From assembly GCF_027744825.2 (NCBI RefSeq), contig NW_026527081.1, positions 186,001 through 250,000 of the forward strand: a stretch of DNA of 64,000 bases, written 5' to 3'. Of this stretch, positions 24,902 to 37,953 are shown piece by piece. The notes under the pieces are model-generated. The model was given only the letters and a program-made list of their open reading frames with translations. It searched no databases and was not told the DNA's origin. The stretch comes from Synchiropus splendidus. Taxonomy: Eukaryota; Chordata; Actinopteri; Syngnathiformes; Callionymidae. A program made the position numbers and the translations under genes. Position 1 is the first letter of the stretch, and each line of letters begins with the position of its first letter.

Positions 24902-26969
24902 CAGCTTAGATTTGATGTGCACCTACTAGAAAGACCCTTTCTGCTATAGTGGGAGGTTAAAATTTCATGTTCTGAAGCTTCCCTGAAAAGTTATGGCACA
25001 ATGCGTAAAAACGCTTTTCAGCCTGAGATAAGGTGGGTTTCGGAACGCCAAACATAAAAGTGTTGATAACTTTGGAAAAACACTTCAGACAGTTTAGATT
25101 TGATGTGCAACTACTAGAAAGACCCTTTCTGCTATAGTGGGAGGTTAAAATTTCATGTTCTGAAGCTTCCCTGGAAAGTTATGGCACAATGCACAAAAAC
25201 GCTTTTCAGCCTGAGATAAGGTGGGTTTCGGAACGCCAAACATAAAAGTGTTAATAACTTTGGAAAAACACTTCAGACAGTTTAGATTTGATGTGCAACT
25301 ACTAGAAAGACCCTTTCTGCTATAGTGGGAGGTTAAAATTTCATGTTCTGAAGCTTCCCTGAAAAGTTATGGCACAATGCACAAAAACGCTTTTCAGCCT
25401 GAGATAAGGTGGGTTTCGGAACGCCAAACATAAAAGTGTTGATAACTTTCGAAAAACACTTCAGACAGCTTAGATTTGATGTGCACCTACTAGAAAGACC
25501 CTTTCTGCTATAGTGGGAGGTTAAAATTTCATGTTCTGAAGCTTCCCTGAAAAGTTATGGCACAATGCACAAAAACGCTTTTCAGCCTGAGATAAGGTGG
25601 GTTTCGGAACGCCAAACATAAAAGTGTTGATAACTTTGGAAAAACACTTCAGACAGTTTAGATTTGATGTGCAACTACTAGAAAGACCCTTTCTGCTATA
25701 GTGGGAGGTTAAAATTTCATGTTCTGAAGCTTCCCTGAAAAGTTATGGCACAATGCACAAAAACGCTTTTCAGCCTGAGATAAGGTGGGTTTCGGAACGC
25801 CAAACATAAAAGTGTTGATAACTTTGGAAAAACACTTCAGACAGTTTAGATTTGATGTGCAACTACTAGAAAGACCCTTTCTGCTATAGTGGGAGGTTAA
25901 AATTTCATGTTCTGAAGCTTCCCTGAAAAGTTATGGCACAATGCACAAAAACGCTTTTCAGCCTGAGATAAGGTGGGTTTCGGAACGCCAAACATAAAAG
26001 TGTTGATAACTTTCGAAAAACACTTCAGAGAGCTTAGATTTGATGTGCACCTACTAGAAAGACCCTTTCTGCTATATTGGGAGGTTAAAATTTCATGTTC
26101 TGAAGCTTTCCTGAAAAGTTATGGCACAATGCACAAGAACGCTTTTCAGCCTGAGATAAGGTGGGTTTCGGAACGCCAAACATAAAAGTGTTGATAACTT
26201 TCGAAAAACACTTCAGAGAGCTTAGATTTGATGTGCACCTACTAGAAAGACCCTTTCTGCTATAGTGGGAGGTTAAAATTTCATGTTCTGAAGCTTTCCT
26301 GAAAAGTTATGGCACAATGCACAAAAACGCTTTTCAGCCTGAGATAAGGTGGGTTTCGGAACGCCAAACATAAAAGTGTTGATAACTTTCGAAAAACACT
26401 TCAGAGAGCTTAGATTTGATGTGCAACTACTAGAAAGACCCTTTCTGCTATAGTGGGAGGTTAAAATTTCATGTTCTGAAGCTTCCCTGAAAAGTTATGG
26501 CACAATGCACAAAAACGCTTTTCAGCCTGAGATAAGGTGGGTTTCGGAACGCCAAACATAAAAGTGTTGATAACTTTGGAAAAACACTTCAGACAGTTTA
26601 GATTTGATGTGCAACTACTAGAAAGACCCTTTCTGCTATAGTGGGAGGTTAAAATTTCATGTTCTGAAGCTTTCCTGAAAAGTTATGGCACAATGCACAA
26701 AAACGCTTTTCAGCCTGAGATAAGGTGGGTTTCGGAACGCCAAACATAAAAGTGTTAATAACTTTGGAAAAACACTTCAGACAGTTTAGATTTGATGTGC
26801 AACTACTAGAAAGACCCTTTCTGCTATAGTGGGAGGTTAAAATTTCATGTTCTGAAGCTTCCCTGAAAAGTTATGGCACAATGCACAAAAACGCTTTTCA
26901 GCCTGAGATAAGGTGGGTTTCGGAACGCCAAACATAAAAGTGTTGATAACTTTCGAAAAACACTTCAGA
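22650..26969. repeat. 11-monomer (2,068-bp) tandem duplication nested on the 26-mer
   Basis: Units m122-m132 recur as m133-m143, including A170G (m123/m134), G133T (m128/m139), A5G (m129/m140) and P' (m130/m141). Identity by informative sites runs from 22650-24901 to 24718-26969. Its right break shares the site-85/86 position of the Q-versus-P change seen at the end of the 26-mer. The segment m97-m106 therefore exists in three copies, starting at 18049, 22937 and 25005. Confidence 0.87.
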
Positions 26970-27072
26970 GAGCTTAGATTTGATGTGCACCTACTAGAAA
27001 GACCCTTTCTGCTATAGTGGGAGGTTAAAATTTCATGTTCTGAAGCTTTCCTGAAAAGTTATGGCACAATGC

Positions 27073-29516
27073 ACAAAAACGCTTTTCAGCCTGAGATAAG
27101 GTGGGTTTCGGAACGCCAAACATAAAAGTGTTGATAACTTTGGAAAAACACTTCAGACAGTTTAGATTTGATGTGCAACTACTAGAAAGACCCTTTCTTC
27201 TATAGTGGGAGGTTAAAATTTCATGTTCTGAAGCTTCCCTGAAAAGTTATGGCACAATGCGTAAAAACGCTTTTCAGCCTGAGATAAGGTGGGTTTCGGA
27301 AAGCCAAACATAAAAGTGTTGATAACTTTGGAAAAACACTTCAGACAGTTTAGATTTGATGTGCAACTACTAGAAAGACCCTTTCTGCTATAGTGGGAGG
27401 TTAAAATTTCATGTTCTGAAGCTTCCCTGAAAAGTTATGGCACAATGCACAAAAACGCTTTTCAGCCTGAGATAAGGTGGGTTTCGGAACGCCAAACATA
27501 AAAGTGTTAATAACTTTGGAAAAACACTTCAGACAGTTTAGATTTGATGTGCAACTACTAGAAAGACCCTTTCTGCTATAGTGGGAGGTTAAAATTTCAT
27601 GTTCTGAAGCTTCCCTGAAAAGTTATGGCACAATGCGTAAAAACGCTTTTCAGCCTGAGATAAGGTGGGTTTCGGAACGCCAAACATAAAAGTGTTAATA
27701 ACTTTGGAAAAACACTTCAGACAGTTTAGATTTGATGTGCAACTACTAGAAAGACCCTTTCTGCTATAGTGGGAGGTTAAAATTTCATGTTCTGAAGCTT
27801 CCCTGAAAAGTTATGGCACAATGCACAAAAACGCTTTTCAGCCTGAGATAAGGTGGGTTTCGGAACGCCAAACATAAAAGTGTTGATAACTTTCGAAAAA
27901 CACTTCAGAGAGCTTAGATTTGATGTGCACCTACTAGAAAGACCCTTTCTGCTATAGTGGGAGGTTAAAATTTCATGTTCTGAAGCTTTCCTGAAAAGTT
28001 ATGGCACAATGCACAAAAACGCTTTTCAGCCTGAGATAAGGTGGGTTTCGGAACGCCAAACATAAAAGTGTTGATAACTTTTGAAAAACACTTCAGACAG
28101 CTTAGATTTGATGTGCAACTACTAGAAAGACCCTTTCTGCTATAGTGGGAGGTTAAAATTTCATGTTCTGAAGCTTCCCTGAAAAGTTATGGCACAATGC
28201 ACAAAAACGCTTTTCAGCCTGAGATAAGGTGGGTTTCGGAACGCCAAACATAAAAGTGTTGATAACTTTTGTAAAACACTTCAGACAGCTTAGATTTGAT
28301 GTGCAACTACTAGAAAGACCCTTTCTGCTATAGTGGGAGGTTAAAATTTCATGTTCTGAAGCTTCCCTGAAAAGTTATGGCACAATGCACAAAAACGCTT
28401 TTCAGCCTGAGATAAGGTGGGTTTCGGAACGCCAAACATAAAAGTGTTGATAACTTTCGAAAAACACTTCAGACAGCTTAGATTTGATGTGCACCTACTA
28501 GAAAGATCCTTTCTGCTATAGTGGGAGGTTAAAATTTCATGTTCTGAAGCTTCCCTGAAAAGTTATGGCACAATGCGTAAAAACGCTTTTCAGCCTGTGA
28601 TAAGGTGGGTTTCGGAACGCCAAACATAAAAGTGTTGATAACTTTGGAAAAACACTTCAGACAGTTTAGATTTGATGTGCAACTACTAGAAAGACCCTTT
28701 CTGCTATAGTGGGAGGTTAAAATTTCATGTTCTGAAGCTTCCCTGAAAAGTTATGGCACAATGCACAAAAACGCTTTTCAGCCTGAGATAAGGTGGGTTT
28801 CGGAACTCCAAACATAAAAGTGTTAATAACTTTGGAAAAACACTTCAGACAGTTTAGATTTGATGTGCAACTACTAGAAAGACCCTTTCTGCTATAGTGG
28901 GAGGTTAAAATTTCATGTTCTGAAGCTTCCCTGAAAAGTTATGGCACAATGCACAAAAACGCTTTTCAGCCTGAGATAAGGTGGGTTCCGGAACGCCAAA
29001 CATAAAAGTGTTAATAACTTTGGAAAAACAATTCAGACAGTTTAGATTTGATGTGCAACTACTAGAAAGACCCTTTCTGCTATAGTGGGAGGTTAAAATT
29101 TCATGTTCTGAAGCTTCCCTGAAAAGTTATGGCACAATGCACAAAAACGCTTTTCAGCCTGAGATAAGGTGGGTTTCGGAACGCCAAACATAAAAGTGTT
29201 GATAACTTTCGAAAAACACTTCAGACAGCTTAGATTTGATGTGCACCTACTAGAAAGACCCTTTCTGCTATAGTGGGAGGTTAAAATTTCATGTTCTGAA
29301 GCTTCCCTGAAAAGTTATGGCACAATGCGTAAAAACGCTTTTCAGCCTGAGATAAGGTGGGTTTCGGAACGCCAAACATAAAAGTGTTGATAACTTTGGA
29401 AAAACACTTCAGACAGTTTAGATTTGATGTGCAACTACTAGAAAGACCCTTTCTGCTATAGTGGGAGGTTAAAATTTCATGTTCTGAAGCTTCCCTGAAA
29501 AGTTATGGCACAATGC
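27073..29516. repeat. Block beta copy 4 (m145-m157)
   Basis: Markers are C42A in m146, A72T in m151, C119T in m152 and T36C/C79A in m155. Two internal units differ from copies 2 and 3: m149-m150 are P(T165) and S in place of S and R(T165). m145 carries a private TTCTTC change, m153 has A22T, and m154 has G43T, which is shared with m296. This copy is the older or more rearranged relative, and its right end is the source-like counterpart of 55461-56212. Confidence 0.85.
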
Positions 29517-29704
29517 ACAAAAACGCTTTTCAGCCTGAGATAAGGTGGGTTTCGGAACGCCAAACATAAAAGTGTTAATAACTTTGGAAAAACACTTCAG
29601 ACAGCTTAGATTTGATGTGCACCTACTAGAAAGACCCTTTCTGCTATAGTGGGAGGTTAAAATTTCATGTTCTGAAGCTTCCCTGAAAAGTTATGGCACA
29701 ATGC
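29517..29704. repeat. Hybrid monomer m158 (V left part, Q right part)
   Basis: A61 and G70 as in V, then C89 and C106 as in Q, with the switch between sites 71 and 88. The same hybrid occurs once more, at m310 (58093-58280), and is followed in both places by a GT-R unit with G139C. The hybrid was therefore copied after it formed. Confidence 0.84.
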
Positions 29705-30080
29705 GTAAAAACGCTTTTCAGCCTGAGATAAGGTGGGTTTCGGAACGCCAAACATAAAAGTGTTGATAACTTTGGAAAAACACTTCAGACAGTTTAGATT
29801 TGATGTGCAACTACTAGAAAGACCCTTTCTGCTATAGTGGGACGTTAAAATTTCATGTTCTGAAGCTTCCCTGAAAAGTTATGGCACAATGCACAAAAAC
29901 GCTTTTCAGCCTGAGATAAGGTGGGTTTCGGAACGCCAAACATAAAAGTGTTAATAACTTTGGAAAAACACTTCAGACAGTTTAGATTTGATGTGCAACT
30001 ACTAGAAAGACCCTTTCTGCTATAGTGGGAGGTTAAAATTTCATGTTCTGAAGCTTCCCTGAAAAGTTATGGCACAATGC

Positions 30081-32900
30081 ACAAAAACGCTTTTCAGCCT
30101 GAGATAAGGTGGGTTTCGGAACGCCAAACATAAAAGTGTTGATAACTTTCGAAAAACACTTCAGAGAGCTTAGATTTGATGTGCACCTACTAGAAAGACC
30201 CTTTCTGCTATAGTGGGAGGTTAAAATTTCATGTTCTGAAGCTTCCCTGAAAAGTTATGGCACAATGCGTAAAAACGCTTTTCAGCCTGAGATAAGGTGG
30301 GTTTCGGAACGCCAAACATAAAAGTGTTGATAACTTTGGAAAAACACTTCAGACAGTTTAGATTTGATGTGCAACTACTAGAAAGACCCTTTCTGCTATA
30401 GTGGGAGGTTAAAATTTCATGTTCTGAAGCTTTCCTGAAAAGTTATGGCACAATGCACAAAAACGCTTTTCAGCCTGAGATAAGGTGGGTTTCGGAACGC
30501 CAAACATAAAAGTGTTGATAACTTTGGAAAAACACTTCAGACAGTTTAGATTTGATGTGCAACTACTAGAAAGACCCTTTCTGCTATAGTGGGAGGTTAA
30601 AATTTCATGTTCTGAAGCTTCCCTGAAAAGTTATGGCACAATGCACAAAAACGCTTTTCAGCCTGAGATAAGGTGGGTTTCGGAACGCCAAACATAAAAG
30701 TGTTGATAACTTTCGAAAAACACTTCAGAGAGCTTAGATTTGATGTGCACCTACTAGAAAGACCGTTTCTGCTATAGTGGGAGGTTAAAATTTCATGTTC
30801 TGAAGCTTCCCTGAAAAGTTATGGCACAATGCGTAAAAACGCTTTTCAGCCTGAGATAAGGTGGGTTTCGGAACGCCAAACATAAAAGTGTTGATAACTT
30901 TGGAAAAACACTTCAGACAGTTTAGATTTGATGTGCAACTACTAGAAAGACCCTTTCTGCTATAGTGGGAGGTTAAAATTTCATGTTCTGAAGCTTTCCT
31001 GAAAAGTTATGGCACAATGCACAAAAACGCTTTTCAGCCTGAGATAAGGTGGGTTTCGGAACGCCAAACATAAAAGTGTTGATAACTTTTGAAAAACACT
31101 TCAGACAGCTTAGATTTGATGTGCAACTACTAGAAAGACCCTTTCTGCTATAGTGGGAGGTTAAAATGTCATGTTCTGAAGCTTCCCTGAAAAGTTATGG
31201 CACAATGCACAAAAACGCTTTTCAGCCTGAGATAAGGTGGGTTTCGGAACGCCAAACATAAAAGTGTTGATAACTTTGGAAAAACACTTCAGACAGTTTA
31301 GATTTGATGTGCAACTACTAGAAAGACCCTTTCTGCTATAGTGGGAGGTTAAAATTTCATGTTCTGAAGCTTCCCTGAAAAGTTATGGCACAATGCACAA
31401 AAACGCTTTTCAGCCTGAGATAAGGTGGGTTTCGGAACGCCAAACATAAAAGTGTTGATAACTTTGGAAAAACACTTCAGACAGTTTAGATTTGATGTGC
31501 AACTACTAGAAAGACCCTTTCTGCTATAGTGGGAGGTTAAAATTTCATGTTCTGAAGCTTCCCTGAAAAGTTATGGCACAATGCACAAAAACGCTTTTCA
31601 GCCTGAGATAAGGTGGGTTTCGGAACGCCAAACATAAAAGTGTTGATAACTTTCGAAAAACACTTCAGAGAGCTTAGATTTGATGTGCACCTACTAGAAA
31701 GACCCTTTCTGCTATAGTGGGAGGTTAAAATTTCATGTTCTGAAGCTTTCCTGAAAAGTTATGGCACAATGCACAAGAACGCTTTTCAGCCTGAGATAAG
31801 GTGGGTTTCGGAACGCCAAACATAAAAGTGTTGATAACTTTCGAAAAACACTTCAGAGAGCTTAGATTTGATGTGCACCTACTAGAAAGACCCTTTCTGC
31901 TATAGTGGGAGGTTAAAATTTCATGTTCTGAAGCTTTCCTGAAAAGTTATGGCACAATGCACAAAAACGCTTTTCAGCCTGAGATAAGGTGGGTTTCGGA
32001 ACGCCAAACATAAAAGTGTTGATAACTTTCGAAAAACACTTCAGAGAGCTTAGATTTGATGTGCAACTACTAGAAAGACCCTTTCTGCTATAGTGGGAGG
32101 TTAAAATTTCATGTTCTGAAGCTTCCCTGAAAAGTTATGGCACAATGCACAAAAACGCTTTTCAGCCTGAGATAAGGTGGGTTTCGGAACGCCAAACATA
32201 AAAGTGTTGATAACTTTCGAAAAACACTTCAGACAGCTTAGATTTGATGTGCACCTACTAGAAAGACCCTTTCTGCTATAGTGGGAGGTTAAAATTTCAT
32301 GTTCTGAAGCTTCCCTGAAAAGTTATGGCACAATGCGTAAAAACGCTTTTCAGCCTGAGATAAGGTGGGTTTCGGAACGCCAAACATAAAAGTGTTGATA
32401 ACTTTGGAAAAACACTTCAGACAGTTTAGATTTGATGTGCAACTACTAGAAAGACCCTTTCTGCTATAGTGGGAGGTTAAAATTTCATGTTCTGAAGCTT
32501 CCCTGAAAAGTTATGGCACAATGCACAAAAACGCTTTTCAGCCTGAGATAAGGTGGGTTTCGGAACGCCAAACATAAAAGTGTTAATAACTTTGGAAAAA
32601 CACTTCAGACAGTTTAGATTTGATGTGCAACTACTAGAAAGACCCTTTCTGCTATAGTGGGAGGTTAAAATTTCATGTTCTGAAGCTTCCCTGAAAAGTT
32701 ATGGCACAATGCACAAAAACGCTTTTCAGCCTGAGATAAGGTGGGTTTCGGAACGCCAAACATAAAAGTGTTGATAACTTTCGAAAAACACTTCAGAGAG
32801 CTTAGATTTGATGTGCACCTACTAGAAAGACCCTTTCTGCTATAGTGGGAGGTTAAAATTTCATGTTCTGAAGCTTTCCTGAAAAGTTATGGCACAATGC
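30081..32900. repeat. Block alpha copy 3 (m161-m175)
   Basis: Fifteen units carry T148G in m166, A5G in m170 and P' in m171. They match m312-m326 unit for unit at an offset of 151 units (28,388 bp). Relative to copy 2 there is one more R unit after the T148G unit. m164 has a private C121G, which breaks one arm of the 112-126 hairpin. Confidence 0.83.
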
Positions 32901-33276
32901 ACAAAAACGCTTTTCAGCCTGAGATAAGGTGGGTTTCGGAACGCCAAACATAAAAGTGTTGATAACTTTTGAAAAACACTTCAGACAGCTTAGATTTGAT
33001 GTGCAACTACTAGAAAGACCCTTTCTGCTATAGTGGGAGGTTAAAATTTCATGTTCTGAAGCTTCCCTGAAAAGTTATGGCACAATGCACAAAAACGCTT
33101 TTCAGCCTGAGATAAGGTGGGTTTCGGAACGCCAAACATAAAAGTGTTGATAACTTTCGAAAAACACTTCAGACAGCTTAGATTTGATGTGCACCTACTA
33201 GAAAGACCCTTTCTGCTATAGTGGGAGGTTAAAATTTCATGTTCTGAAGCTTCCCTGAAAAGTTATGGCACAATGC

Positions 33277-33464
33277 GTAAAAACGCTTTTCAGCCTGAGA
33301 TAAGGTGGGTTTCGGAACGCCAAACATAAAAGTGTTGATAACTTTCGAAAAACACTTCAGACAGTTTAGATTTGATGTGCAACTACTAGAAAGACCCTTT
33401 CTGCTATAGTGGGAGGTTAAAATTTCATGTTCTGAAGCTTCCCTGGAAAGTTATGGCACAATGC
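33277..33464. repeat. Hybrid monomer m178 (C70 in an R background)
   Basis: GT-initial, with C70 but C86-T89-A106 and A170G. Its counterparts m97, m123, m134, m302 and m328, which share A170G, all have G70. This is either a single G70C substitution or a short conversion tract confined to about site 70. Confidence 0.8.
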
Positions 33465-35344
33465 ACAAAAACGCTTTTCAGCCTGAGATAAGGTGGGTTT
33501 CGGAACGCCAAACATAAAAGTGTTAATAACTTTGGAAAAACACTTCAGACAGTTTAGATTTGATGTGCAACTACTAGAAAGACCCTTTCTGCTATAGTGG
33601 GAGGTTAAAATTTCATGTTCTGAAGCTTCCCTGAAAAGTTATGGCACAATGCACAAAAACGCTTTTCAGCCTGAGATAAGGTGGGTTTCGGAACGCCAAA
33701 CATAAAAGTGTTGATAACTTTCGAAAAACACTTCAGACAGCTTAGATTTGATGTGCACCTACTAGAAAGACCCTTTCTGCTATAGTGGGAGGTTAAAATT
33801 TCATGTTCTGAAGCTTCCCTGAAAAGTTATGGCACAATGCGTAAAAACGCTTTTCAGCCTGAGATAAGGTGGGTTTCGGAACGCCAAACATAAAAGTGTT
33901 GATAACTTTGGAAAAACACTTCAGACAGTTTAGATTTGATGTGCAACTACTAGAAAGACCCTTTCTGCTATAGTGGGAGGTTAAAATTTCATGTTCTGAA
34001 GCTTCCCTGAAAAGTTATGGCACAATGCACAAAAACGCTTTTCAGCCTGAGATAAGGTGGGTTTCGGAACGCCAAACATAAAAGTGTTAATAACTTTGGA
34101 AAAACACTTCAGACAGTTTAGATTTGATGTGCAACTACTAGAAAGACCCTTTCTGCTATAGTGGGAGGTTGAAATTTCATGTTCTGAAGCTTCCCTGAAA
34201 AGTTATGGCACAATGCACAAAAACGCTTTTCAGCCTGAGATAAGGTGGGTTTCGGAACGCCAAACATAAAAGTGTTGATAACTTTGGAAAAACACTTCAG
34301 ACAGTTTAGATTTGATGTGCAACTACTAGAAAGACCCTTTCTGCTATAGTGGGAGGTTAAAATTTCATGTTCTGAAGCTTCCCTGAAAAGTTATGGCACA
34401 ATGCACAAAAACGCTTTTCAGCCTGAGATAAGGTGGGTTTCGGAACGCCAAACATAAAAGTGTTGATAACTTTCGAAAAACACTTCAGAGAGCTTAGATT
34501 TGATGTGCACCTACTAGAAAGACCCTTTCTGCTATAGTGGGAGGTTAAAATTTCATGTTCTGAAGCTTCCCTGAAAAGTTATGGCACAATGCGTAAAAAC
34601 GCTTTTCAGCCTGAGATAAGGTGGGTTTCGGAACGCCAAACATAAAAGTGTTGATAACTTTGGAAAAACACTTCAGACAGTTTAGATTTGATGTGCAACT
34701 ACTAGAAAGACCCTTTCTGCTATAGTGGGAGGTTAAAATTTCATGTTCTGAAGCTTTCCTGAAAAGTTATGGCACAATGCACAAAAACGCTTTTCAGCCT
34801 GAGATAAGGTGGGTTTCGGAACGCCAAACATAAAAGTGTTGATAACTTTCGAAAAACACTTCAGAGAGCTTAGATTTGATGTGCACCTACTAGAAAGACC
34901 CTTTCTGCTATAGTGGGAGGTTAAAATTTCATGTTCTGAAGCTTCCCTGAAAAGTTATGGCACAATGCGTAAAAACGCTTTTCAGCCTGAGATAAGGTGG
35001 GTTTCGGAACGCCAAACATAAAAGTGTTGATAACTTTGGAAAAACACTTCAGACATCTTAGATTTGATGTGCAACTACTAGAAAGACCCTTTCTGCTATA
35101 GTGGGAGGTTAAAATTTCATGTTCTGAAGCTTCCCTGAAAAGTTATGGCACAATGCACAAAAACGCTTTTCAGCCTGAGATAAGGTGGGTTTCGGAACGC
35201 CAAACATAAAAGTGTTGATAACTTTCGAAAAACACTTCAGAGAGCTTAGATTTGATGTGCACCTACTAGAAAGACCCTTTCTGCTATAGTGGGAGGTTAA
35301 AATTTCATGTTCTGAAGCTTCCCTGAAAAGTTATGGCACAATGC

Positions 35345-35532
35345 GTAAAAACGCTTTTCAGCCTGAGATAAGGTGGGTTTCGGAACGCCAAACATAAAAG
35401 TGTTGATAACTTTGGAAAAACACTTCAGACAGTTTAGATTTGATGTGCACCTACTAGAAAGACCCTTTCTGCTATAGTGGGAGGTTAAAATTTCATGTTC
35501 TGAAGCTTCCCTGAAAAGTTATGGCACAATGC
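35345..35532. repeat. Hybrid monomer m189 (R with C106)
   Basis: GT-initial, G70-C86-T89 as in R, but GTGCAC at 101-106 as in P or Q. This breaks the usual association of C106 with C70 and suggests a crossover or conversion between sites 90 and 106. Confidence 0.8.
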
Positions 35533-37953
35533 ACAAAAACGCTTTTCAGCCTGAGATAAGGTGGGTTTCGGAACGCCAAACATAAAAGTGTTGATAACTT
35601 TCGAAAAACACTTCAGAGAGCTTAGATTTGATGTGCACCTACTAGAAAGACCCTTTCTGCTATAGTGGGAGGTTAAAATTTCATGTTCTGAAGCTTCCCT
35701 GAAAAGTTATGGCACAATGCGTAAAAACGCTTTTCAGCCTGAGATAAGGTGGGTTTCGGAACGCCAAACATAAAAGTGTTGATAACTTTGGAAAAACACT
35801 TCAGACAGTTTAGATTTGATGTGCAACTACTAGAAAGACCCTTTCTGCTATAGTGGGAGGTTAAAATTTCATGTTCTGAAGCTTTCCTGAAAAGTTATGG
35901 CACAATGCACAAAAACGCTTTTCAGCCTGAGATAAGGTGGGTTTCGGAACGCCAAACATAAAAGTGTTGATAACTTTTGAAAAACACTTCAGACAGCTTA
36001 GATTTGATGTGCAACTACTAGAAAGACCCTTTCTGCTATAGTGGGAGGTTAAAATTTCATGTTCTGAAGCTTCCCTGAAAAGTTATGGCACAATGCACAA
36101 AAACGCTTTTCAGCCTGAGATAAGGTGGGTTTCGGAACGCCAAACATAAAAGTGTTGATAACTTTGGAAAAACACTTCAGACCGTTTAGATTTGATATGC
36201 AACTACTAGAAAGACCCTTTCTGCTATAGTGGGAGGTTAAAATTTCATGTTCTGAAGCTTCCCTGAAAAGTTATGGCACAATGCACAAAAACGCTTTTCA
36301 GCCTGAGAAAAGGTGGGTTTCGGAACGCCAAACATAAAAGTGTTGATAACTTTGGAAAAACACTTCAGACAGCTTAGATTTGATGTGCAACTACTAGAAA
36401 GACCCTTTCTGCTATAGTGGGAGGTTAAAATTTCATGTTCTGAAGCTTCCCTGAAAAGTTATGGCACAATGCACAAAAACGCTTTTCAGCCTGAGATAAG
36501 GTGGGTTTCGGAACGCCAAACATAAAAGTGTTGATAACTTTCGAAAAACACTTCAGACAGCTTAGATTTGATGTGCACCTACTAGAAAGACCCTTTCTGC
36601 TATAGTGGGACGTTAAAATTTCATGTTCTGAAGCTTCCCTGAAAAGTTATGGCACAATGCGTAAAAACGCTTTTCAGCCTGAGATAAGGTGGGTTTCGGA
36701 ACGCCAAACATAAAAGTGTTGATAACTTTGGAAAAACACTTCAGACATCTTAGATTTGATGTGCAACTACTAGAAAGACCCTTTCTGCTATAGTGGGAGG
36801 TTAAAATTTCATGTTCTGAAGCTTCCCTGAAAAGTTATGGCACAATGCACAAAAACGCTTTTCAGCCTGAGATAAGGTGGGTTTCGGAACGCCAAACATA
36901 AAAGTGTTGATAACTTTCGAAAAACACTTCAGAGAGCTTAGATTTGATGTGCACCTACTAGAAAGACCCTTTCTGCTATAGTGGGAGGTTAAAATTTCAT
37001 GTTCTGAAGCTTCCCTGAAAAGTTATGGCACAATGCGTAAAAACGCTTTTCAGCCTGAGATAAGGTGGGTTTCGGAACGCCAAACATAAAAGTGTTGATA
37101 ACTTTGGAAAAACACTTCAGACAGTTTAGATTTGATGTGCAACTACTAGAAAGACCCTTTCTGCTATAGTGGGAGGTTAAAATTTCATGTTCTGAAGCTT
37201 TCCTGAAAAGTTATGGCACAATGCACAAAAACGCTTTTCAGCCTGAGATAAGGTGGGTTTCGGAACGCCAAACATAAAAGTGTTGATAACTTTTGAAAAA
37301 CACTTCAGACAGCTTAGATTTGATGTGCAACTACTAGAAAGACCCTTTCTGCTATAGTGGGAGGTTAAAATTTCATGTTCTGAAGCTTCCCTGAAAAGTT
37401 ATGGCACAATGCACAAAAACGCTTTTCAGCCTGAGATAAGGTGGGTTTCGGAACGCCAAACATAAAAGTGTTGATAACTTTGGAAAAACACTTCAGACAG
37501 TTTAGATTTGATGTGCAACTACTAGAAAGACCCTTTCTGCTATAGTGGGAGGTTAAAATTTCATGTTCTGAAGCTTCCCTGAAAAGTTATGGCACAATGC
37601 ACAAAAACGCTTTTCAGCCTGAGATAAGGTGGGTTTCGGAACGCCAAACATAAAAGTGTTGATAACTTTCGAAAAACACTTCAGAGAGCTTAGATTTGAT
37701 GTGCACCTACTAGAAAGACCCTTTCTGCTATAGTGGGAGGTTAAAATTTCATGTTCTGAAGCTTCCCTGAAAAGTTATGGCACAATGCGTAAAAACGCTT
37801 TTCAGCCTGAGATAAGGTGGGTTTCGGAACGCCAAACATAAAAGTGTTGATAACTTTGGAAAAACACTTCAGACAGTTTAGATTTGATGTGCAACTACTA
37901 GAAAGACCCTTTCTGCTATAGTGGGAGGTTAAAATTTCATGTTCTGAAGCTTT

